Positions 1 through 5,428 of a stretch of 9,773 bases of DNA are shown here, in pieces. Numbering within the stretch: position 1 is the stretch's first letter; every line of letters begins with the position of its first letter. Source of the stretch: a bacterium (GTDB lineage: Bacteria; Actinomycetota; Acidimicrobiia; Acidimicrobiales; Bin134); the NCBI GenBank assembly GCA_028820035.1, contig JAPPKI010000518.1:5564-15336 (forward strand), written 5' to 3'. The translations under genes were made by a program, and so were the position numbers. Under the pieces are notes generated by a model, which worked only from the letters and a program-made list of their open reading frames with translations, had not been told where the DNA came from and searched no databases.

Positions 1-699
1 GTGCTGCGGGCGTTTGGATTCGACTCTTTCGAGGCTCGATTGGCCACCCGGCCACTGGAAAAATCGATTGGCGAAGACGCCGAGTGGGAATTGGCTACCG
101 AGGCCCTCCGAGAAGCGCTGGAGGCCTCCGGGCTGGAATACGAGTTGGACGAGGGGGGTGGCGCTTTCTACGGGCCCAAGATCGACATCGATGTGCGCGA
201 CGCCATCGGGAGGAGTTGGCAGTTGTCCACCCTCCAGGTTGACTTCCAGCTTCCCGAGCGCTTCGGACTGGAATATGTGGGCTCCGACGGCAACCGCCAC
301 CGGCCAGTGATGATCCACCGCGCCCTCATGGGCGCCATCGAGCGCTTCTTCGGGGTGCTCATCGAACATTGCAGCGGTGCGTTCCCGGCTTGGCTGGCCC
401 CGGTCCAAGCTGCCATCTTGCCGGTGGCCGTCTCCCATGGCGACTATGCCGCCGACGTGGAGGCCCGCCTAAGCCGAGCCGGATTCAGAGTGGAGGTGGC
501 CGACGCTCAGGAGCCGCTGGGTCGTCGCATCCGGGCGGCCAAACTCCAGAAACTGCCCTATGTGCTGGTGGTGGGCGACGACGACGTGGCCCACGGCACC
601 GTGGGGGTTAACGCCCGGGGCAGCGACGGCGACGAGCGGGGCGTGCCGTTGGAGGACTTTGCGGCCCGGCTGGCTGACGACGTAGAGGCCCACCGCTGA
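1..699 (+). CDS. thrS: Threonyl-tRNA synthetase, C-terminal part (5' end outside window)
   Basis: This is the last 232 residues of cytoplasmic threonyl-tRNA synthetase, which charges tRNA-Thr with threonine. The family is usually about 640-690 residues, so nearly two thirds lies upstream; the GTG at base 1 is an internal Val codon, not a start. Visible parts are the end of the class II catalytic core, with the GAFYGPKID segment near residues 54-62, the motif 3 stretch VMIHRALMGAIERF at 103-116 (H106 is at the place of the third zinc ligand and R115 is the motif 3 arginine), and then the anticodon-binding domain from about 135, starting at FPAWLAPVQ. The gene ends in TGA at 697-699, whose last base is also the first base of an ATG opening a tiny ORF (699-740). 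An SD-like AGAGG lies at 684-688 inside the gene. Placement upstream of HIT and pgsA matches actinobacterial gene order. Confidence 0.97.
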   Translation: MLRAFGFDSFEARLATRPLEKSIGEDAEWELATEALREALEASGLEYELDEGGGAFYGPKIDIDVRDAIGRSWQLSTLQVDFQLPERFGLEYVGSDGNRHRPVMIHRALMGAIERFFGVLIEHCSGAFPAWLAPVQAAILPVAVSHGDYAADVEARLSRAGFRVEVADAQEPLGRRIRAAKLQKLPYVLVVGDDDVAHGTVGVNARGSDGDERGVPLEDFAARLADDVEAHR

Positions 700-751
700 T
701 GCTTGAGCGCAGGCAGACTCCAGTTGGTTGGTGGCATTGATGCTTGAGCGC
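697..751 (+). repeat. 14-bp direct repeat duplicating the HIT gene start
   Basis: TGATGCTTGAGCGC occurs perfectly at 697-710 and again at 738-751, 41 bp apart. Each copy contains a TGATG stop/start overlap followed by the codons for Leu-Glu-Arg. Copy 1 carries the thrS stop; copy 2 carries the true HIT start. The bases between the copies show no clear similarity to the end of thrS, so any larger duplication has decayed. Two exact copies placed at the same gene junction are unlikely by chance. Confidence 0.8.
699..740 (+). CDS. Possible 13-residue minicistron between thrS and the HIT gene
   Basis: An ATG at 699 shares its A with the thrS TGA. It reads 13 codons, starting Met-Leu-Glu-Arg like the HIT protein and ending Gly-Trp-Trp-His, to a TGA at 738-740 that shares its A with the HIT ATG. 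AGAGG at 684-688 sits 10 bases upstream of this ATG, whereas the HIT ATG itself has no good Shine-Dalgarno. A ribosome could therefore start here, or restart after thrS, and be handed on to HIT. The Trp-Trp pair before the stop resembles amino-acid-sensing leader peptides, but no attenuator structure was found. It may equally be an untranslated duplication scar. Translation is inferred only. Confidence 0.35.
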   Translation: MLERRQTPVGWWH

Positions 752-1246
752 CTGTGGGCCCCGTGGCGCAGCCAGTACGTTGCGGGTATTGCCGACGCTG
801 GCTCTGAGCCGGGAGAGGCCACCCTGTTCGAGCAGATATTGGCCGCTACCGAACCCGACGAGGAGACTGGGATCTTGTGGCGAGGCGATACTTGCTTCGC
901 GGTGCTCAACGCCCATCCTTACGGGAGCGGCCACCTGATGGTGGTCCCCAATCGGGCCGTGGCTGATTTGGCCGATCTCACCGACGCCGAGAGCGAGGAG
1001 CTGTGGTCCGCAGTGCGAGCAGCCGTGGCCGCCATCCGCCGGGCATACAACCCCGAAGGGGTGAACGTGGGCATCAACCTGGGGGCCGCCGCCGGCGCCG
1101 GTCTTCCCGACCATCTGCATGTTCACTGCATGCCCCGCTGGCAGGGCGACACCAACTTCATGACCACTGTGGCCGAAGCCCGGGTGCTGCCCGAGCCCCT
1201 CAACGAATCGTGGTCCAGGCTGAGAAATGCCTGGGGAGACCAGTAG
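740..1246 (+). CDS. HIT-domain nucleotide phosphorylase/hydrolase (Ap4A phosphorylase-like)
   Basis: This 168-residue protein of the histidine-triad family is the positional counterpart of mycobacterial Rv2613c, which splits diadenosine tetraphosphate. The N-terminus MLERLWAPWRSQYV is characteristic of this actinobacterial group. The core includes NAHPYGSGHLMVVP (57-70) and the triad HLHVH (H125, H127, H129) followed by PRWQGDTNFM, the usual continuation in this subgroup. The middle triad histidine neighbours and the GxNxG stretch (GINLG, 111-115) are intact. ATG 740 is chosen because the family starts with M-(L/E)-E-R-L-W-A-P-W-R; a TTG at 728 in the same frame would add only four residues. 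The exact substrate (Ap4A, AMP-NH2 or other nucleotide) cannot be read from sequence. The start is overlapped by a TGA of a small upstream ORF. Confidence 0.92.
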   Translation: MLERLWAPWRSQYVAGIADAGSEPGEATLFEQILAATEPDEETGILWRGDTCFAVLNAHPYGSGHLMVVPNRAVADLADLTDAESEELWSAVRAAVAAIRRAYNPEGVNVGINLGAAAGAGLPDHLHVHCMPRWQGDTNFMTTVAEARVLPEPLNESWSRLRNAWGDQ

Positions 1247-1255
1247 CCTCAAACT

Positions 1256-1396
1256 GTGTCCGACGCGGAAGTGAGCGATTCCGGTGGCCGGCCGGTGTCT
1301 GACGCCGAGCTGAGCGATTCCGGTGGCTGGCCGGTGTCTGACGCCGAGCTGAGCGAATCCAGTGGACGGTTGGTATCAGACGCTGAAGTAACCGAC
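1256..1396 (+). repeat. 39-bp in-frame tandem repeat at the start of the unknown membrane protein gene
   Basis: Three full units of 39 bp (1256-1294, 1295-1333, 1334-1372) and a partial fourth (1373-1396) encode the 13-residue motif VSDAE(V/L)S(D/E)S(G/S)G(R/W)(P/L). Similarity is highest between units 2 and 3 at the start of each unit and falls towards unit 4. The first three units begin with GTG and the fourth with GTA, so the first three each bring a possible start codon in frame. Copy number can change without a frameshift. Confidence 0.85.
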
Positions 1397-1879
1397 GAGT
1401 TGCCTCAGGAGCTGAACGTCAGCGAATACGTCGGCCCCTATCTATTTCCGAACAACAGCCGCCGCCGGATCCCGGCCATCATTTACTTGTCGGCCGCAGT
1501 GGTGTGCACGGTGGTTTGGGCCGTTGCCTCCGATAGTCCCCTGGTCAACGGGGGGTTTTTGGCCGCAGCTATCGCCTTGGCCGCCTTTGCTGTCTATGGC
1601 TTCGTCTGCGGGAAGGAGCTGAAGATCGATGAGTCGGACGCGTTGGTGATCGCTACCGGCGCGGTGGGCTTTCCCGTGGGCCATGCATCGGCCCAAATGG
1701 GGTGGCGAGGCTGGTTCAGCCGCCCCACTTGGCGCATCCTGCTCTACTCCAACGAACCCCAGCCCGACCAGCGGGGATTGGTGTTTGTGGACGGCATCAC
1801 CGGCGATTTGATCGACCAGCTGGTGCAGCCCAATCCCGAAGACTGGACTGACCTCCGTTCAGGCCCAGAAGTAGAGTAG
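1256..1879 (+). CDS. Small membrane protein of unknown function with N-terminal acidic repeats
   Basis: The family is not recognised. The 207-residue reading has an acidic repetitive N-tail (1-47), a segment NVSEYVGPYLFPNNSRRRIP (54-73), two likely transmembrane helices at about 72-91 and 100-118, then a soluble C-terminal part of about 90 residues with GKELKIDES, a GFPVGHAS patch and FVDGITGDLIDQLV. Two helices so close together suggest a hairpin with both tails in the cytoplasm; the basic RRR before helix 1 fits this. The start is uncertain: GTG at 1256, 1295 or 1334 are all in frame and none has a well-placed Shine-Dalgarno (GGGGAGA at 1233-1239 is 16 bases before 1256). The gap to the HIT stop is 9 bp, and pgsA begins 7 bp after the TAG, so it sits inside the PI/PIM operon and may serve that pathway, but this is only context. 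Confidence 0.75.
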   Translation: MSDAEVSDSGGRPVSDAELSDSGGWPVSDAELSESSGRLVSDAEVTDELPQELNVSEYVGPYLFPNNSRRRIPAIIYLSAAVVCTVVWAVASDSPLVNGGFLAAAIALAAFAVYGFVCGKELKIDESDALVIATGAVGFPVGHASAQMGWRGWFSRPTWRILLYSNEPQPDQRGLVFVDGITGDLIDQLVQPNPEDWTDLRSGPEVE

Positions 1880-1886
1880 AGGCCAC

Positions 1887-2480
1887 ATGTTCGACGGCAA
1901 TTGGCGCTCGGCGGTCAATCGTGGGCTTGATCCCATCGGTGCCGTCCTCTGCCGGTTGGGCGTGAGCGCCGATGGGGTTACCGCCTTCGGCATCGTCATG
2001 GCCACAGTGGCCGCGGTGGTCATCGGCCGCGGCGAGTTGATCCTTGGTCTGGTGTTCCTGATCCTCACCGGTCTTTCCGACGCCCTCGACGGGCCCATCG
2101 CCAAAGCATCGGGCACCAGCTCGGTCCGGGGCGCCTTCTTCGACTCGGCCAGCGATCGGGTGTGCGATGCCCTGCTGTTTGCGGGGGTGGCCTGGTATTT
2201 GGGCTCCAATGAGCCCGGCCGCATCTACATGCTGCCAGTGGCCCTCATGGCGGTGGCCTCGCTGGTCTCCTATCTGCGGGCCAAGGCCGAGTCACTAGGG
2301 CTCGACGCCAAGGGCGGCCTCATGGAGCGGGCCGAACGGTTCTTCGTGCTCGGTGCTGGTTTGGCCTTCAGCTTCGTGCTGATACCCATACTGTGGGCCA
2401 TGCTGGGCCTCACTGCCGCCACCGCCGTCTATCGGTTTGCCAAGGTCTGGCGCCAGGCCGACTCCCTGCATTCAGTATGA
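1887..2480 (+). CDS. pgsA: Phosphatidylinositol phosphate synthase (CDP-alcohol phosphatidyltransferase)
   Basis: A 197-residue integral membrane enzyme that transfers the phosphatidyl group of CDP-diacylglycerol to inositol phosphate, giving the PI precursor of PIMs. The CDP-alcohol phosphatidyltransferase signature is D65-xx-D68-G69-xx-A72-K73 ... G82-xxx-D86-xxx-D90, with all four metal-binding Asp present. The usual Arg after Ala is Lys (K73). Downstream SYLRAKAESLGLDAKGG and MERAERF match the actinobacterial PI-phosphate synthase pattern rather than PG-phosphate synthase. Several hydrophobic segments are visible (roughly 32-46, 51-63, 93-104, 114-129, 152-174). AGAGG at 1878-1882 is a Shine-Dalgarno just ahead of ATG 1887. 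The stop TGA overlaps the next ATG (ATGA, 2477-2480). The neighbours patA and pimA use its product. PgsA1 of mycobacteria is the likely ortholog; substrate assignment rests on this and on context. Confidence 0.92.
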   Translation: MFDGNWRSAVNRGLDPIGAVLCRLGVSADGVTAFGIVMATVAAVVIGRGELILGLVFLILTGLSDALDGPIAKASGTSSVRGAFFDSASDRVCDALLFAGVAWYLGSNEPGRIYMLPVALMAVASLVSYLRAKAESLGLDAKGGLMERAERFFVLGAGLAFSFVLIPILWAMLGLTAATAVYRFAKVWRQADSLHSV

Positions 2481-3484
2481 CCGACACTGCCGCCACGGTT
2501 GCTCCGATACACCGAACCCGCCGCCTCTCGGCTGATGTGGTGCTGTACCGCAGCGGGGCGGCCCTGGCTCGCCGGTTGCCTCAACCGGTGGGAGCAGCCC
2601 TCACCCGGACCATCAGCCGGAGCGCGTACCGACTGCTGCCCGAACGTCGCTTCATCACCGAGCGCCGCCTCCAGAGGGTGTGCGGCCCCGAAATGCAAGG
2701 TGAAGCGTTGGCCCAGGCGGTGCGAGCCTCGTTCGAGTCTTACGCCCGCTACTGGTTCGACGGCGCCCGGCTCGGCGATCTGGATGACGCCGAGGTGGAA
2801 GCCGGATTCAGCCACCAGGGGTTCAACCACATTCAAGAGGCCATCGACTCCGGCACGGCCCCAATACTGGCCCTTCCCCACCTTGGAGGCTGGGAGTGGG
2901 CGGGAACGTGGATGGCCCGCATTCCGGGCTACCCGGTGATTTCCGTAGTCGAGCCGCTCAAGCCGGCCCGGCTGTTCGATTGGATGGTGGAGGAGCGCCG
3001 CCGCATGGGCATCGACATTGTGGCCCTAGGTCCGGAAGCGGTCTCGGTGCTCATCAAGTCGTTGCGGTCCCGGCAGGTGGTGTGCCTGCTCGCCGATCGA
3101 CAAGTTGGCCGCGGGGGAGTGGAGGTGGAGTTCTTCGGTGAGCGCACCCTGCTGCCCGGCGGCCCAGCCACCCTCGCTCTACGGACCGGCGCGGCGATTC
3201 TGCCCACCGCGGTCTACCAAGACGGGCCCAATCACCTGGGTGTGGTGCTCCCTCCGGTTCCCGCTGAGCGACAGGGCCGCTTGCGGGCCGACGTGACCCG
3301 GGTCACCCAGGATCTGGCCTGGGCTTTGGAAGAGCTGATCCGCGCTGCCCCAGAGCAGTGGCACCTGATGCAGACCAACTGGCCCAGCGATGAAGAAGCC
3401 CTCCAGAGATTCCGCCGGCAACGAAGTGGTCTGCACCAGCAGCCTGACCAAGTTGAGCGGTCCACGCGAGTGAGAACGCCCTGA
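2477..3484 (+). CDS. patA: Phosphatidylinositol mannoside acyltransferase (LPLAT family)
   Basis: A 335-residue acyltransferase of the LpxL/HtrB-like lysophospholipid acyltransferase superfamily. In actinobacteria PatA moves a fatty acyl chain from acyl-CoA to the mannose of PIM1/PIM2 at the inner membrane face. The catalytic H-x4-E appears as PHLGGWEW (H135, E140). Other family blocks are LLADRQVGRGGVEVEFFGERTLLPGGPA (about 204-231, with the pocket Gly/Pro), TGAAILPTAVY (237-247) and the C-terminal PEQWHLMQTNWPSD (292-305). The N-terminus is basic and amphipathic, as expected for a peripheral membrane enzyme. ATG 2477 overlaps the pgsA stop by four bases and has no evident Shine-Dalgarno, so it is probably translated by coupling. 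Its TGA shares one base with the pimA start (TGATG). Confidence 0.93.
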   Translation: MTDTAATVAPIHRTRRLSADVVLYRSGAALARRLPQPVGAALTRTISRSAYRLLPERRFITERRLQRVCGPEMQGEALAQAVRASFESYARYWFDGARLGDLDDAEVEAGFSHQGFNHIQEAIDSGTAPILALPHLGGWEWAGTWMARIPGYPVISVVEPLKPARLFDWMVEERRRMGIDIVALGPEAVSVLIKSLRSRQVVCLLADRQVGRGGVEVEFFGERTLLPGGPATLALRTGAAILPTAVYQDGPNHLGVVLPPVPAERQGRLRADVTRVTQDLAWALEELIRAAPEQWHLMQTNWPSDEEALQRFRRQRSGLHQQPDQVERSTRVRTP

Positions 3485-4605
3485 TGAGGGTCGGCCTGGT
3501 TTGCCCCTACTCCCTCACCATCCCCGGCGGTGTCCAAGGCCAGGTGATGGGACTGGCCCGCTCCCTGCGTCGCATGGGGGTGGAAGCCCGGGTGCTGGCC
3601 CCGTGCGACGGTCCTCCGCCCGACGAGTCGGTCACTCCCTTGGGCAACAGCCTGCCCACCGCGGCCAACGGCTCCATCGCCCCCTTGGCCCCTGACCCCC
3701 CGGCCCAACTCCGCACCATACGGGTGCTGCGCGATGAGCAATTCGACGTGCTCCACCTCCACGAGCCCCTCGCCCCCGGCCCCACCAACACCGCGGCCGT
3801 GATGAAGTCGGCGCCGCTGCTGGGCACCTTCCACCGGGCCGGCCACAGTACCGCCTACCAGTATCTGCGCCCCATAGTGCGAGCAGTGGCCAACCGCCTG
3901 GACTATCGCTGCGCGGTATCCGAGGACGCCCGCCGCTTGGCCGAGGGGGAGTTGGGCGGTCGATACGAGCTGGTGTTCAACGGAGTGGAGTTGGACGCCC
4001 CCTCAGCCGAGCCGATTAATGCGCCTTGTCCCACCATCTTCTTCGTGGGCCGCCACGAGCCCCGCAAGGGATTGGGCATCCTCATCGACGCCCTCCAATA
4101 CCTGCCCGATGAAGTACGGCTGTGGGTGGGAGGCGATGGCCCCGAGACCGATGCCCTGAGAGCGCGCACCGGCAATGATCCCCGGGTTGAATGGCTGGGT
4201 CGGATTTCCGACGCCGAAAAGCAGGCCCGCTTGCGGGGGGCCGACGTGTTCTGTGCCCCGTCGCTGTTCGGCGAGTCATTCGGAGTGGTGCTGCTTGAGG
4301 CCATGGCGGCGAAGACTCCGATCGTGGCTTCCGATCTCGACGCCTACGCCATCGTCGCCCGGCCCGGGCGCGACGCGCTTCTCTCCGAGCCGGGCGATCC
4401 CGCGGCGTTGGCCGCGGCCCTGAAGCGGGTGCTGTTCGACGAAGACACCGCGGCATCCTTGGTGGAATCGGGACTCGACCGAGCCCACCAGTTCTCCATG
4501 GACACGCTGGCCAGCCGCTATGCCGAGATCTATGCCGACCTGGCTGCCCGCCGCCGGGTCCGCAGCCCTCAGCCCCCGCGGCAAGAAAGCCAGGAGGTCG
4601 AATGA
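3484..4605 (+). CDS. pimA: GDP-mannose-dependent phosphatidylinositol alpha-mannosyltransferase
   Basis: A 373-residue GT4/GT-B glycosyltransferase that puts the first mannose on phosphatidyl-myo-inositol, the committed step to PIMs. Length fits the family. The N-terminal Rossmann half shows PYSLTIPGGVQGQV (8-21, the glycine-rich GGV loop near the GDP-Man site), HLHEPLAPG (91-99) and GTFHRAGHS (114-122). The C-terminal half has FVGRHEPRKG (187-196; R190 and K195 contact nucleotide-sugar phosphate in this family), GGDGPE (216-221) and the E-x7-E motif in FGESFGVVLLEAM (E264, E272). The start is ATG 3484, giving a one-base overlap with patA. The C-terminal tail, rich in Arg, Pro and Gln (356-373), is encoded by DNA that is partly copied just downstream (see the repeat at 4576-4684). 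The stop TGA overlaps an ATG (ATGA) that opens a small ORF rather than the next large gene. Confidence 0.95.
   Translation: MRVGLVCPYSLTIPGGVQGQVMGLARSLRRMGVEARVLAPCDGPPPDESVTPLGNSLPTAANGSIAPLAPDPPAQLRTIRVLRDEQFDVLHLHEPLAPGPTNTAAVMKSAPLLGTFHRAGHSTAYQYLRPIVRAVANRLDYRCAVSEDARRLAEGELGGRYELVFNGVELDAPSAEPINAPCPTIFFVGRHEPRKGLGILIDALQYLPDEVRLWVGGDGPETDALRARTGNDPRVEWLGRISDAEKQARLRGADVFCAPSLFGESFGVVLLEAMAAKTPIVASDLDAYAIVARPGRDALLSEPGDPAALAAALKRVLFDEDTAASLVESGLDRAHQFSMDTLASRYAEIYADLAARRRVRSPQPPRQESQEVE
4592..4597 (+). promoter_or_regulatory. Shine-Dalgarno AGGAGG, first copy
   Basis: A strong AGGAGG inside the last codons of pimA, four bases before ATG 4602. It would drive initiation of the 24-codon ORF, not of the long membrane protein gene, because the frame from 4602 closes at 4676. 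Confidence 0.6.
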
Positions 4606-4676
4606 GCACAAGCTTCGGTGGACGGGCTGCCCGGCGGGCCATTTGGCCGCGGCAAGAAAGCCAGGAGGTCGAATGA
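4602..4676 (+). CDS. Possible 24-residue chimeric minicistron between pimA and the M48-like gene
   Basis: ATG 4602 overlaps the pimA TGA as ATGA. The frame runs 24 codons and stops at TGA 4674-4676, which overlaps the next ATG (4673) in the same ATGA geometry. The peptide begins MSTS, like the downstream protein, and ends AARR-AIW-PRQESQEVE, close to the pimA C-terminus (LAARRR ... PRQESQEVE). It is what a tandem duplication of the gene junction would produce. A strong Shine-Dalgarno at 4592-4597 makes translation likely, with reinitiation at 4673. A function for the peptide itself is not implied; it may only keep ribosomes moving through the duplication. Confidence 0.45.
   Translation: MSTSFGGRAARRAIWPRQESQEVE
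4663..4668 (+). promoter_or_regulatory. Shine-Dalgarno AGGAGG, second copy, for the M48-like gene
   Basis: Same sequence and spacing as the copy at 4592-4597, four bases before ATG 4673. It fixes 4673 as the start of the membrane protein, whose frame is open from there to 5428. Confidence 0.75.
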
Positions 4677-5428
4677 GCACAAGCCGACGCCGGTCCGCAG
4701 CTGCCCTCTTCACACTGGGGGTGATTGTCGGCGCTGTGGCCCTGGCGATCCTGGTTTTGGTCGGATTGCCCTGGCTTGTTTGTTTGGTGATCGGCGCGAT
4801 CGTCGGTGTGGTTGCGGCCATCGGACTGCACTTGGCCGCGTGGCGACTCCTTCTTCGCCTCACCAAGAGCACCGCTCCCCACGGCGAAGTGGAGGAGGCG
4901 ATCGAAAACGTGCTGGAGGGGCTTTGCGTCAGCCACGGCATCCCCACCCCCGAACTGCGGGTGATCCACTCCCATTCGATCAACTCTTTGGCCGCGGCCC
5001 GCACCCCCGCCCACGCGGCCATCGTCGTCACATCCGGCACAGTGGAGCAGCTCGAGCGCATCGAGCTGGAAGGGCTGGTGGCCCATCACCTTTGCCGGAT
5101 TCGTCGAGGCGATGCCGCGTTCGAAACGCTGGCCGGGGTGCTCTTGGCTTGGCCTCTCACAACGGTCGGCTGGCTGCGTCGCCGGGTGATGGACCGGGTG
5201 CTGCCCGCCCAGCGGGGCCTGGCCGCCGACTTCGAGGCGGTGTCGCTCACTCGGTACCCTCCCGGCCTGTTGTCTGCGTTGATGACACTTTCTGCCCAGA
5301 CCGCTCAGGTACCATCGCCAACGGTGGCAGCGCTTCACATGTGGATCGATGAGCCCGATTGGGGTATCGCCGACGCCATCCGCCATCCCCGGCTGGATAC
5401 TCGGATTGCCGCGCTGACCGAGCTTTGA
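4673..5428 (+). CDS. Membrane protein of the M48/HtpX peptidase fold, predicted inactive
   Basis: A 251-residue protein. After a basic start (MSTSRRR) come two likely transmembrane helices (about 9-31 and 33-55). The soluble part follows the layout of HtpX-type M48 zinc peptidases: HGIPTPELRVIHSHSINSLAAAR (88-110), TPAHAAIVVTSGTVEQL (111-127), the position of the zinc helix ELEGLVAHHLCRIRRGD (131-147), then AADFEAVSLTRYPPGLLSAL (184-203) and HPRLDTRIAAL (238-248). The catalytic elements are gone: HExxH reads HHLCR (H138, H139, R142), so both the general-base Glu and the second His ligand are replaced, and the ExxAD third-ligand Glu is Gly (G182). The reading frame is intact and the rest is well kept, so this looks like a retained pseudoenzyme rather than a decaying gene. 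Its partner and role are unknown; the setting in the PIM operon suggests envelope work. The stop overlaps the next start as TTGA. Confidence 0.8.
   Translation: MSTSRRRSAAALFTLGVIVGAVALAILVLVGLPWLVCLVIGAIVGVVAAIGLHLAAWRLLLRLTKSTAPHGEVEEAIENVLEGLCVSHGIPTPELRVIHSHSINSLAAARTPAHAAIVVTSGTVEQLERIELEGLVAHHLCRIRRGDAAFETLAGVLLAWPLTTVGWLRRRVMDRVLPAQRGLAADFEAVSLTRYPPGLLSALMTLSAQTAQVPSPTVAALHMWIDEPDWGIADAIRHPRLDTRIAALTEL

Larger units (their letters stand above)
4576..4684 (+). repeat. 38-bp perfect direct repeat duplicating the pimA stop / next-gene start junction
   Basis: Bases 4576-4613 and 4647-4684 are identical over 38 bp, at an offset of 71 bp. Each copy holds codons for PRQESQEVE, an AGGAGG Shine-Dalgarno, an ATGA stop/start overlap, and the codons Met-Ser-Thr-Ser. 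The 33 bp between them also contain a weaker copy of earlier pimA sequence: GGCTGCCC at 4542-4549 recurs at 4625-4632, with a 12-base in-frame shortening before the 38-bp block. The original tandem duplication thus probably reached at least 70 bp, and the shared 38 bp remained exact. Confidence 0.93.

Noticed and set aside
1..3. GTG at the first base as a start of thrS
   Set aside because: The downstream residues align with the interior of threonyl-tRNA synthetase; catalytic motifs 1 and 2 must lie upstream, outside the window.
608..1252. Open frame on the - strand opposite the HIT gene
   Set aside because: Shadow of the HIT gene; the sense strand carries an intact HIT triad and family N-terminus.
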